NCBI GenBank assembly: GCA_963822295.1
Contig: CAWGHD010000002.1
Location: forward strand, 1,736,001-1,800,000
DNA length: 64,000 nucleotides
Source: VRUE01 sp963822295
GTDB lineage: Bacteria > Actinomycetota > Thermoleophilia > Solirubrobacterales > 70-9
Direction of reading: 5' to 3'
A model generated the notes under the pieces. That model was given only the letters and a program-made list of their open reading frames with translations, was not told the origin of the DNA and did no database searches. The position numbers and the translations under genes are program-made. Positions 35,007 through 42,739 of this stretch are shown here, in pieces. Numbering within the stretch: position 1 is the first letter of the stretch; each line of letters begins with the position of its first letter.

Positions 35007-35653
35007 GGTGTCCACGAGGTCTCCCCCAGCTCGACCCCGACTCCGCTCAGTGCCGTCTCGAGGCCGGCCATGTCGCCCCGTCTCGGGATGCCGATCAGCC
35101 GGATCGCCCGCGGCTCGACTGAGATCTGGATCGGCGGCGCCGCCGGCCGGCTCTCGACGAACTCGGCGTAGCGGGCGCGGCCGAGAGCGGTGAGCGGGAC
35201 CAGCTCCTGGTTCGCGGACCCGCGCCAGATCAGGTCGGTCGGCAGGTCCTCGCGGTAAGGCCCGGTGACGACAGCGTCGATCAGCTCGAGCGCCGGCGCG
35301 TGCCGCAGCTCCAACCGTCGCAGCGGGTAACCCGAGTAGCAGAGGACGTCGACCTCTCCCGCCCTTTCCGCTCGCCAGACCTCCAGCCCCGAGAGCAACT
35401 CCAGCAGCGCCTCGGGCTGGTCGAAGGGCTCACCGCCGCTGATCGTCACGCCTTCGACCTCGGCGGCCGGCAGGCCGGCCACCCACTCGAGCACTGCCTC
35501 AACCTCGGTGCGCGCCTCGTGGCGCGGCTGCCAGGTGTCGCGCGAGAGGCAGCCGCGGCAGCCGATCGAGCAGCCCTGGACCCAGATCCCCGCCCTGGCG
35601 CCGGGGCCGAGAGCGGTGACCGGGTGGTGGAGCCTGTTGACCTCGATCCTCAT
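35003..35653 (-). CDS. Radical SAM protein, activating-enzyme type
   Basis: 216 residues. C28-x3-C32-x2-C35 (GCSIGCRGC) for one 4Fe-4S cluster, the GGEPFDQP motif of the SAM-binding strand and the overall size resemble pyruvate formate-lyase activase and NrdG-like enzymes. Near the C terminus ISVEPRAIRLIGIP closes the fold. No auxiliary cluster. No glycyl-radical enzyme or NrdD is in the window, so the target is unknown; it may modify a product of the same operon. ATGA overlap with the AAA+ gene. Confidence 0.92.
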   Translation of the reverse strand: MRIEVNRLHHPVTALGPGARAGIWVQGCSIGCRGCLSRDTWQPRHEARTEVEAVLEWVAGLPAAEVEGVTISGGEPFDQPEALLELLSGLEVWRAERAGEVDVLCYSGYPLRRLELRHAPALELIDAVVTGPYREDLPTDLIWRGSANQELVPLTALGRARYAEFVESRPAAPPIQISVEPRAIRLIGIPRRGDMAGLETALSGVGVELGETSWTP

Positions 35654-37533
35654 TCGCACTCGAGCTCGAAGAGCGGGCCGTTGCGGCGCAGCTCCGTTAC
35701 CGTCACCTGCTCACCGGGATCGGGCGGGTCACCGATCAGCTTGCGGGCGAGGGGGTTGACCAGCGCCTGCTCGACCGCCGACCCGATCCCGCGGCCGCCA
35801 TTGGAGAGGTCGGCGAGCGCGATCTCGGCGAGCTGCTCGCGAACCTCGGGGGCGAGCACCAGCCTCGCCCGGTACTCGCGCTCGATCCGGCGCTCGACGT
35901 TCTCGAGCAGCAGGGAAAGGATCTGGTCTCCCGCCTCACGGTCGATGAAGTCGAAGACGATGATGTTGTTGCCGAAGCGGTTGCGCAGCTCGGGGCGGCC
36001 GAGGTCCTCGATGAAGAAGCGCCTGATCTCCTCGAGCACGAGCCCTTCGGCCTCGTCGCGGTTCATCTCCGGCGGTGGTTTGATCACCTGCTCGCGGCGA
36101 CCGTCCTCCGTTTTGCGGTAGATGCCGAGGTTGGAGGTGAAGACGAGGATCGCCTCGGAGAAGTACACCGTGTCGCCGCGCCCGTCGGTGAGCCGGCCGT
36201 CCTCGAGGATCTGCAGGAACTTGTCGAGGATCCGGGGGTGCGCCTTCTCGATCTCGTCGAAGAGGACGAGGCTGAAGGGCCGCTCGCGGATCGCATTGGT
36301 GAGCTCGCCGCCGGCGTCGTAGCCGACGTAGCCGGGCGGGGCGCCGATCAGCCTCGCGGCCGATTGCTCCTCGGCGAACTCGCTCATGTCGAAGCGCGTA
36401 TAGGCGCCGCTGTCGCCGAAGACCAGCTCGGTGAGAGCCTTGGCCAGCTCGGTCTTGCCGACCCCGGTCGGACCGGCGAAGAAGAGGACGCCGCGCGGCC
36501 CGACCGAGTGCGCAGAACGATGGGCGGAGGTCAGGTTGGTGACCGACCGCGCGAGGATGTCGAGTGAGCGGCGAACCGCGTCGTCCTGGCCCATCACCCG
36601 CAGCGTGATCGTCCCCTCCCCCCTCTCCTCGACCGGCTGCTCGAGCGCCGCGAGCTCCATCTTCACCTTCTCCCGCAGGGAGGCCTGCTTCCAAGGGTTC
36701 TCGAGCACTCCGACGCGGTATCCGCGCGCCGCATCTTCGATATCGCGCAGCCCCAGTTCACGATCCGCCGCGAGCCGCATGATGCTCTGCATGTCGGCGA
36801 GCGTCATCCCCTGGGTGTGCCCGGCGTAGCGCAGGATCAGGTTCTCCCGTTCCTCCTCATCGAGCTCGTCGTAGCCGGCGAAGACCGGGGCCAGCGAGCG
36901 AGCCATCCGCTCGCGCTCGTCGACCTCCGGGTGCGGGATCGCCGCCGTGCGCAGGCGCTCGCCCAGGTCGAGGAACCAGTCCGGCAGCTCGCGCTCGTTC
37001 TCGACCACCCAGATGACCGGGTTGAAGAGTGGGATCGACCGCTTCCCCTCGACCAGGTGCGGGGCGCAGGCGACGGCGATCCGGGCGGCGTCGGCGAAGA
37101 ACTTGTGCTCGGCCGGGTTGAGTGCGTCGGCTTTGACGACCAGGCGCCCGGCTCGTTCGACGACCAGGGCGCAGTGCCGGGCCCGCGTCTCGGAAATCTC
37201 CCGGATCAGCTCCGCGAGCCGGTCCTGCGAGAGGGGCTCCTCGCCGAACAGGTCGCCGAGAACCTCGCGCGCGCTCTCTTCCGCCTCCTCGGGGTGGATC
37301 CGCAGCCCTTCCGAGACGTCGTATATCGCGAGGAACTCGAAGCCGCTTCTGCGCAGCCGCCCCCAGAGAGCGTCGGCGACCCCGGCGCGGGTAACGGACT
37401 TGCCCTCCTCCCCCTGGGCGATGACCAGGTCGCCTGTGTTGCCGCTGAGCACGAACTGCGAGGAAACGCCCAGCGAGGCATCGATCTCGCGCAGCCAGGC
37501 GGGATCGAGATCGGCCGCGCCGGCGCCGGTCAT
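35650..37533 (-). CDS. ClpB-like AAA+ ATPase with degenerate first module
   Basis: 627 residues. The N-terminal half follows the AAA+ order without a P-loop: FVLSGNTGDLV in place of Walker A, ALVVERAGRL for Walker B and VIWVVENERELPDWF, then a helical region with LRYAGHTQGMTLADMQ. The second module is an active Clp/HSP100 D2-type ATPase: Walker A GPTGVGKT (354-361), pore loop GYVGYDAGG, Walker B VLFDEIEKAHP, sensor 1 FTSN and GGRGIGSAVE near sensor 2. No ClpB/C N-domain and no ClpP-binding tripeptide recognised. Presumably threads or remodels a protein in ATP-driven hexamers. Confidence 0.9.
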   Translation of the reverse strand: MTGAGAADLDPAWLREIDASLGVSSQFVLSGNTGDLVIAQGEEGKSVTRAGVADALWGRLRRSGFEFLAIYDVSEGLRIHPEEAEESAREVLGDLFGEEPLSQDRLAELIREISETRARHCALVVERAGRLVVKADALNPAEHKFFADAARIAVACAPHLVEGKRSIPLFNPVIWVVENERELPDWFLDLGERLRTAAIPHPEVDERERMARSLAPVFAGYDELDEEERENLILRYAGHTQGMTLADMQSIMRLAADRELGLRDIEDAARGYRVGVLENPWKQASLREKVKMELAALEQPVEERGEGTITLRVMGQDDAVRRSLDILARSVTNLTSAHRSAHSVGPRGVLFFAGPTGVGKTELAKALTELVFGDSGAYTRFDMSEFAEEQSAARLIGAPPGYVGYDAGGELTNAIRERPFSLVLFDEIEKAHPRILDKFLQILEDGRLTDGRGDTVYFSEAILVFTSNLGIYRKTEDGRREQVIKPPPEMNRDEAEGLVLEEIRRFFIEDLGRPELRNRFGNNIIVFDFIDREAGDQILSLLLENVERRIEREYRARLVLAPEVREQLAEIALADLSNGGRGIGSAVEQALVNPLARKLIGDPPDPGEQVTVTELRRNGPLFELECE

Positions 37534-38723
37534 CTGCCCATTTCCCTGGTCGCGGGCCGGGAAGCCTCGCTCCCGGCAGCCTCACCGAGGCCCTCGACGA
37601 CCTGCATCTCCTGCTCGCCCGGCTCGACGACCCGGGTCCGCTCGGCAGAAATCCCAGCCCGCGCGAGCCGCTCGAGCACCTTGTCCTGGCGATCGCAGAA
37701 CTCCTCCTCAACCTCCCGATCGCGCGCCTTTTGGTCGGTCCGCGCCACGCCGCCCCGGACGACGTTGAAGTTGAGGCACGGCGGACGACCGCCCGTCCTG
37801 ACCCGGACGGCATAGCCGGGCCACTCCGGCCGGGTGACCTGGGTGTAGCCCTCGCCCACCAGCGTCGTCGCGAAGTCGGGACCGAGCTCATAGCCGAGGC
37901 CCTCGAGCGCACTTCGCAGCTCCTCGGCCACGTACTCCGCTTCCTGGGCGCGGGTCTCCTTTTCGATCGCTGCGTCAACGGTCGCCTCGAGGTCGGGGGG
38001 CAGCTTCCGCGTGCCGGCGCGGACCTCGGCGACGAGAGCGCGCGCGGCCACCGCCTCGGGCCCGTCGAAACCGCTCAGGCGCGCCTCGCTGCGGTCGAGG
38101 AAGCTCTCGCGCGCCCGCCGCTCGCGGGCCGCCTCGTTCGCTTCCTGGACGAGCAGCCGCAGCGCGCCGATGCCCTGTTCGCGCCCGCTGGCCGACCCGC
38201 TGGCACGGACGAGCTCGGCGGCCGCCCGCACATCGCCCGCGACGCGACCCTCCGCCCCCGGGTCGAGCCGCGAGATCAGCCGCGCCAGGGTCTCCTCGAC
38301 CTCCTGCCCCTCCTCGCCTTTCGGATCCTCCTCGGCCCGCGGGCGCGGCCGGTCGAGCACCGCGGCGGCCGCGACCGGCTCCGACGCCTCGAGCTCGACC
38401 GCCGACATTCCCTCTCGAAAGGCGGCGATCCGGGCGGCGACGACCTCGTCGTCCAGCTGCTTCTCGGCTGCCGCCGTTGTCTGCCCGAGCTGCTCGGCGG
38501 CGCTGCGCAGCTGAGCGGCATCGTCGGAGCCGCCCTGCGAAGCAAGCCGATCCGGCACCGAGATCGAGTCGCCCCAGGTCCGTTGTTGATCGGCCGCCCG
38601 CTCCCGAACCCTCTCGTATCGCTGTTCGGCGGCGAGCAGAGCGTCGCGCGCCGCCTGCAGCTCCCGCTGACGGCGCAGTTCCTCTTCGCGAACCCGATAT
38701 GCGTAGCTGACCGCGCTGCTCAT
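37530..38723 (-). CDS. Coiled-coil protein of unknown function (397 aa)
   Basis: 397 residues, largely Glu/Ala/Arg-rich helices (RVREEELRRQRELQAARDAL, AEEDPKGEEGQEVEETLARL) and a C-terminal domain with YELGPDFATTLVGEGYTQVT and RPPCLNFNVVRGG that is more globular. No family known to me. ATG 38723 is selected over the upstream start because it forms an ATGA overlap with SLGRA protein 2. Its stop overlaps the AAA+ start. It may be a scaffold or substrate for the AAA+ protein. Confidence 0.8.
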   Translation of the reverse strand: MSSAVSYAYRVREEELRRQRELQAARDALLAAEQRYERVRERAADQQRTWGDSISVPDRLASQGGSDDAAQLRSAAEQLGQTTAAAEKQLDDEVVAARIAAFREGMSAVELEASEPVAAAAVLDRPRPRAEEDPKGEEGQEVEETLARLISRLDPGAEGRVAGDVRAAAELVRASGSASGREQGIGALRLLVQEANEAARERRARESFLDRSEARLSGFDGPEAVAARALVAEVRAGTRKLPPDLEATVDAAIEKETRAQEAEYVAEELRSALEGLGYELGPDFATTLVGEGYTQVTRPEWPGYAVRVRTGGRPPCLNFNVVRGGVARTDQKARDREVEEEFCDRQDKVLERLARAGISAERTRVVEPGEQEMQVVEGLGEAAGSEASRPATREMGR

Positions 38724-39661
38724 AGGGCGATGAACCTCCACACGCGGTCTTCCTTGTTGCCGTTGATGAAGCTGTGCGAGCGCAGGCGGAGCTCGGCCCC
38801 GCCCGCCCCTACGGTGCCCTCGTACTCAATGGTTCCCTCCTCCGAGGTCGCGGCGAAGGAGATCCTCTCCCCCTCCTGCGTGAGGTTGCCACGGCTGAAG
38901 CCGTTGCTGTGATCCGAGGGGGCCAGCCAATCCATCAGCGAGCGGGCTGAATCCTCGGCATCGCCCGTCCCAGCGATGGTGACCGTCATCACCAGGCCGT
39001 CGTCGAAGAAGCGGATGAAGTAGTGGTAGTCGGCCCCGGCGGCCGTGTAGCAGCCGTCGACCCGCACGGCGGCGCCCTCGGCGTCCCCCGGCGAGACGTC
39101 CCCGACAGGCGCGGGGTCCGGCTCGTCGCTCGCGAAGCTTTCCCGGACCTCGGCCCGCTCCGCGTCGCGGTAGTCGGCCGCCGAGATCGCGGCTTCGTAC
39201 TCCTGCAGCGCGGTGCGAAAGCGTTCGCGGGCGGGCATCGTCTTCAGCACCGGCCAGAAGCCGTTGAGCGCCGCCAGCCCGATCGGCAGCAGCAACATTG
39301 CCCCCCACGGGTAGCCGGACTCGAAGATGGTCTTGTCGGATATCCAGTTGCCAACGAAGATCAGGAACACCGGGATCAGCCAGAGCGTCATCATGAATCG
39401 TTCCGAGTCGAACCCCTCGTCGGTCGGTTCCGCCGGCCGGCTCGGCCGCAGCAGTTCCGGAACCCGGTCCAGGGCCTCCTCCAGTTGGACCTCGCGCCGG
39501 CGGGCTCGCTCTGCCGCCTCTTCCCGCTCCCGCTCTTCCTTTTCGCGCCGCTCGCCAAGATCGGCTTCCCGCGTCGCGATCGGCGCCAGGGTGAGCAGCG
39601 CCAGGGCGCGGCCGGGGGAGGTATCGGCGACGGCGGCCGAGCGATCCTCGCCCTCGCTCAC
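38720..39661 (-). CDS. SLGRA-motif membrane protein 2 (313 aa)
   Basis: Begins with a short Ser/Asp-rich stretch, then TSPGRALALLTLAPIATREAD and a coiled coil. Two hydrophobic helices follow (MMTLWLIPVFLIFVGNWI and WGAMLLLPIGLAALNGFWPVL), then a soluble C-terminal domain of about 170 residues (VDGCYTAAGADYHYFIRFFD, ISFAATSEEGTIEYEG) that looks like a beta-rich lipocalin- or calycin-type barrel. The GTG at 39661 lies in a GTGA overlap with SLGRA protein 3. No known family. Confidence 0.78.
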   Translation of the reverse strand: MSEGEDRSAAVADTSPGRALALLTLAPIATREADLGERREKEEREREEAAERARRREVQLEEALDRVPELLRPSRPAEPTDEGFDSERFMMTLWLIPVFLIFVGNWISDKTIFESGYPWGAMLLLPIGLAALNGFWPVLKTMPARERFRTALQEYEAAISAADYRDAERAEVRESFASDEPDPAPVGDVSPGDAEGAAVRVDGCYTAAGADYHYFIRFFDDGLVMTVTIAGTGDAEDSARSLMDWLAPSDHSNGFSRGNLTQEGERISFAATSEEGTIEYEGTVGAGGAELRLRSHSFINGNKEDRVWRFIAL

Positions 39662-40161
39662 CGAGCGTCCTCGAATTCCTTCTCGATCGCGGCCCGCTCC
39701 ACCTGGCGGGCCTCGAACTCCCTGAGTTCCCGTTCGTAGGCCTCCTTGCTTTCCTCCGCCTGCTCTCGGTTGCGGAGCTCGGTGCGTGCCGTTTTCCCCA
39801 CCAGGTATCCGACGACGAGCGCCGGCACGAGGAGGGTGAGCACCGTCGTCGCCGCACCTTCGCCGAAGAAGACCAGACCGACGATCAAGGAGACGAAGGC
39901 GATCCCGAACAGAGACGGGATCCCGACGATCACCCAACCGAGCAGGACTTCCTGCCTTTCCCCGCTGGGTATGTGCCAGGAGGGGATCCAGGGCCGCGGC
40001 GGCGCCGGGCGCGCCAGGGCCGGCGCCGCGGCAAGGGCCTCCTCGCGCAGCCGGCGCCTCTCGGCCACTCCTTCCTCCCGCTCCCGCCGGTCCCCTTCGC
40101 GCTCCGCGACCGGCGCCATGGCGGCGACGGCGACGGCGTGTCCGAGCGAACGATCGCCCAT
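39658..40161 (-). CDS. SLGRA-motif membrane protein 3 (167 aa)
   Basis: Starts GDRSLGHAVAVAAMAPVAER followed by a charged coil, a Pro-rich segment (ARPAPPRPWIPSW), two transmembrane helices (VIVGIPSLFGIAFVSLIVGLVF and TVLTLLVPALVVGYLVG) and a C-terminal coiled coil (ELRNREQAEESKEAYERELR). ATG start three bases after the kinase stop. Both ends would face the same side of the membrane. Confidence 0.8.
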   Translation of the reverse strand: MGDRSLGHAVAVAAMAPVAEREGDRREREEGVAERRRLREEALAAAPALARPAPPRPWIPSWHIPSGERQEVLLGWVIVGIPSLFGIAFVSLIVGLVFFGEGAATTVLTLLVPALVVGYLVGKTARTELRNREQAEESKEAYERELREFEARQVERAAIEKEFEDAR

Positions 40162-40164
40162 CTG

Positions 40165-41922
40165 CTACTCGTCCTTTTCGTACTTTGCCGGCGGCGCTCC
40201 AGCGGCTGCCCCCGGATCGGCGCCGTCAGCCATCGCGTCGAACCAGGCCTGCCGGCGGGGGCCCTCATCGGCGGCGGCATCGGCGGCGCGCTCCAGCACC
40301 TGGCGGCGAGTGTCGGCGTCGAGCAGCGCCGTGAGGATCTGGGCACGAGCCGAGCTTGTCGCCGCCTCGCGCTCACGCCGGTCTGCGATCACCTGCTTGC
40401 CGTCCTCCATGCGGGCCCCGTCGAGTGCGCGCTCAAAGGTGGCGAGCTCCTCGTGCCAGGCGGCGTCGAGCTCGGCCAGGTCGGAGTGCCCGGCGCTGCG
40501 CGAGTAGTCGAGCAGGACGCGCTCGGAGAAGATCGCCGCCAGGGCCGAGGTCGGGCCCTCGCGGTCGCTCCGGGCGAGGGCGAGCAGGCCCTCGCGGTCG
40601 ATCGAGTAGCCGCGGAAGGTCGGCGCGATCGCCGGGTCGAGCTCGACCAGGAGGCGGACAAGTCGCTCCTCGACGTCTTCCTGCTCGGCGAGGATTTGCT
40701 CGGCCTGGGTGAGGTCGAGGCTGCGCAGGAAGTTGCGCAGGGCGCGCTGCTCGGCGCGTTGGGCGGCGGCACCACTGAGCAGCTCGCAGGCGTCGTCCCA
40801 CTCATGGGCGAGGGCGGTGGCGAGCTCGGCGGGGTCGGTGAAGGGACGGGTGCGGCCGCTGGCGGCGTCCTTGAAGGGGAAGGGGCTGGCCGCCTTGCGG
40901 ACCGAACCTGGTGTCGCCTCGGCCTCAACGGCGACATCCGGATCCTCGCCGGCCAGCCAGGCCCGCACCTCTTTGCCGCCCCAGCGGTAGCCGCGGCGGT
41001 CGTCGCGCAGGGTGAGGCCGCGGCAGAGGTCGCGCAGGCGCTCGTCCTCGATGCCGGAGAGGTCGATCGGGCGGCTCGAGATCCAGTCCATGATCACCCG
41101 GTCCGAGAGCCACGCGCCGTTCTCCTGCTGGAAGGGGTTGCGCCCCTGCGCGAGCTCGGCGACGATGACCCCCAGCGACCACCAGTCCATCGCCGGGGAA
41201 ATCGCCCCGGAGCTGGTCGCCTGCGGGGAGGCGTAGGCGGCGGAGATGATCAGCCGCGAGTGCATCTCCTTGCTCAGGTCGAGGACCCGAGCGAGACCGA
41301 AGTCGGCGAGGACGAGGTCGAGCTCGGGCTCGACGGAGCGGACCATGATGTTGGCCGGCTTCAGGTCGCGGTGCGGGATCTTCAGTTCGTGCACGTGGGA
41401 GAGCGCGCCGGCCACCTCCTCGATCACCCGCGCGACCCTCTCCTGGGAGAGCCCGGGCCCCTCGCGTGCGATCAGGTCGACGAGCGAGCCGTGCTCGCAG
41501 TACTCCATGACCTCCCACCAACGGCCGCCGTGCTGCCCGGAGTCGTGGATGACGACGACGTGATCGCGGTCGGCCTCCGAGAGCAGTTCGAGGGCGCGCT
41601 CGTCGCGGCCACGCTCGCCGCGGTAGATCTTGACCACGCGGGTCTCGCCGGTCGGGCGGTGGTGAGTGAGGAGCAGGTCGCCCTCGCCGCCGGAGGCCAT
41701 GTCGCGAATCGCCTCGTAGTCCTCCCGCAGGGGCGGGGGCAGGCGGACGTAGGTTTCGCCGTCGGCTTCGGCAGGCTGGGTGCCGTCGAGTGAGGTCGGC
41801 GGCGCCCCTTTGGCCCCGTCGTCGAGCGATGTCGGCGGCGGACCCTTGGCACCGTCGTCGAGCGATGTCGGCGGCGAGTCGGTGCCGTCGATCCGGTTTC
41901 GGGGCGGGTCGGCCTCGGTCAT
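40165..41922 (-). CDS. Ser/Thr protein kinase with tandem TSLD motifs
   Basis: 585 residues. After a disordered N terminus with three PPTSLD repeats (Thr19, Thr31, Thr43) comes a Hanks-type kinase domain: Gly loop ASGGEGDLLL, K98 (VVKIYRG), HRDLKPANIM (H184-D186), ADFGLARVL (D207), and a substitution of APE by ASPQA. The C-terminal about 250 residues are helical and unrelated to PASTA or other known sensor modules; no transmembrane helix, so soluble. First gene of the eight-gene operon; its start lies in an ATGA with a short upstream frame. Together with the PP2C phosphatase and FHA protein, it forms a phospho-relay. Confidence 0.93.
   Translation of the reverse strand: MTEADPPRNRIDGTDSPPTSLDDGAKGPPPTSLDDGAKGAPPTSLDGTQPAEADGETYVRLPPPLREDYEAIRDMASGGEGDLLLTHHRPTGETRVVKIYRGERGRDERALELLSEADRDHVVVIHDSGQHGGRWWEVMEYCEHGSLVDLIAREGPGLSQERVARVIEEVAGALSHVHELKIPHRDLKPANIMVRSVEPELDLVLADFGLARVLDLSKEMHSRLIISAAYASPQATSSGAISPAMDWWSLGVIVAELAQGRNPFQQENGAWLSDRVIMDWISSRPIDLSGIEDERLRDLCRGLTLRDDRRGYRWGGKEVRAWLAGEDPDVAVEAEATPGSVRKAASPFPFKDAASGRTRPFTDPAELATALAHEWDDACELLSGAAAQRAEQRALRNFLRSLDLTQAEQILAEQEDVEERLVRLLVELDPAIAPTFRGYSIDREGLLALARSDREGPTSALAAIFSERVLLDYSRSAGHSDLAELDAAWHEELATFERALDGARMEDGKQVIADRREREAATSSARAQILTALLDADTRRQVLERAADAAADEGPRRQAWFDAMADGADPGAAAGAPPAKYEKDE
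41785..41877 (-). repeat. Tandem 36-bp repeats encoding PPTSLDDGAKG
   Basis: Three near-identical units spaced by 36 bases (12 codons) at the kinase N terminus. Each supplies a T-S-L-D tetrad, which matches the pT-x-x-D ligand consensus known for several FHA domains. Confidence 0.85.
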
Positions 41923-41999
41923 CTTGCCAAGCGCTGCGTGGCGGTTGCGCGATACGGGCCCCCTGCACGGACCCTGCTGTGACTGGACATCTGGATCAT
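41919..41999 (-). CDS. Possible 26-aa leader peptide ahead of the kinase
   Basis: A short frame with ATG 41999 inside the duplicated leader, directly preceded by GAAAGG, that ends in a TGA overlapping the kinase ATG (ATGA). In the other copy of the leader the corresponding ATG is in frame with the SLGRA-1 gene. It could couple translation to the kinase or be chance. Confidence 0.3.
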   Translation of the reverse strand: MIQMSSHSRVRAGGPYRATATQRLAR

Positions 42000-42056
42000 C
42001 CTTTCACGCGAAGTCCAGCAAAGACAAGGGGAGGTGGGTACAGGATGGTTACGGTT
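41971..42056 (-). promoter_or_regulatory. Duplicated promoter/leader module, copy B (kinase operon)
   Basis: 86 bases nearly identical to copy A at 30478-30564, including the GTA-x-CC boxes, the CTTGTCTTTGCTGGAC block and the inverted CTGGAC/GTCCAG pair. Here 48 extra bases separate it from the kinase ATG. Common control of the two units is expected, possibly by the island's LuxR-like regulator. Confidence 0.65.
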
Positions 42057-42121
42057 GTCGGCCGAGAGGCCGACCCCCCGCAGCGAGACGTCGGCCCAGC
42101 GGCACCGCAGCCGCGGGCCAC

Positions 42122-42739
42122 CTATTCGCGGTGGGCTCGCCGTTCTTTGGCTTTACGCTCCTGCCGGCGTTCTTCGATGCGTTCCTGCTCGACCGAGTCA
42201 TTCACGCTGTTCACGAGGTTTCCGCAGCCGTTGAAGACCGAGAAGATCACCAAGAAGACGATGCTGAAGTAGAAGGCGCCCGCCAGATCGGGGATGGCAC
42301 GTTCATATGAGGTTTCTTCACCGACGCTGGTCCCATCGGTTCGGCTATCGGGCGGTGCGTGTCCGGCGGCCAGAGCTCGCCAGTCGCGCCAGGCCTGGCT
42401 CAGGAACCGCGCCTCGACCCTGCCCCGCCACACTGCGACGACGAGAATGCAGGCCAGCAGGGCAGGGCCCGCGACTCCGTCCCAGTTGAAGAGGCTCATC
42501 GCCCCCAGCCAAGGCAGCCACGCCAAGAAAGCGATGGCCAGTACCTGGATAGTAAAGATGGCGATCCGAAGGATCAGCCTGTTCCCGGCCCGCCCCGCCT
42601 CTCTCTCCCTCTCATGCTGCTCCGCCGCCTGCCGCTCCCGCGCCTCGATCTCTTCCCGCTCGCGCTGATCTGCCATCCGCTCCGCGACCGGCCTGAGGGC
42701 AGCGACCGCGACCGCTCGCCCCAGCGAATCCTGGCTCAC
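42122..42739 (-). CDS. SLGRA-motif membrane protein 4 (205 aa)
   Basis: Starts SQDSLGRAVAVAALRPVAER, then a charged coil, two close helices (LILRIAIFTIQVLAIAFLAWL and GVAGPALLACILVVAVW), a soluble loop, a further helix (GAFYFSIVFLVIFSVF) and a C-terminal Glu/Arg coil (VEQERIEERRQERKAKERR). The GTG at 42739 aligns its N terminus with the three other motif proteins; a TTG at 42784 would extend it into the island boundary. Lies upstream of, and on the same strand as, the kinase operon. Confidence 0.75.
   Translation of the reverse strand: MSQDSLGRAVAVAALRPVAERMADQREREEIEARERQAAEQHEREREAGRAGNRLILRIAIFTIQVLAIAFLAWLPWLGAMSLFNWDGVAGPALLACILVVAVWRGRVEARFLSQAWRDWRALAAGHAPPDSRTDGTSVGEETSYERAIPDLAGAFYFSIVFLVIFSVFNGCGNLVNSVNDSVEQERIEERRQERKAKERRAHRE

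Noticed and set aside
33748..42056. Type VI secretion cluster
   Set aside because: Kinase, phosphatase, FHA and ClpB-like ATPase fit, but there is no sheath, tube, baseplate or membrane-complex gene in the window.
33748..42056. TerY-P (tellurite-type) triad
   Set aside because: A kinase and PP2C are present but no vWA-domain protein or TerD-like gene was found.
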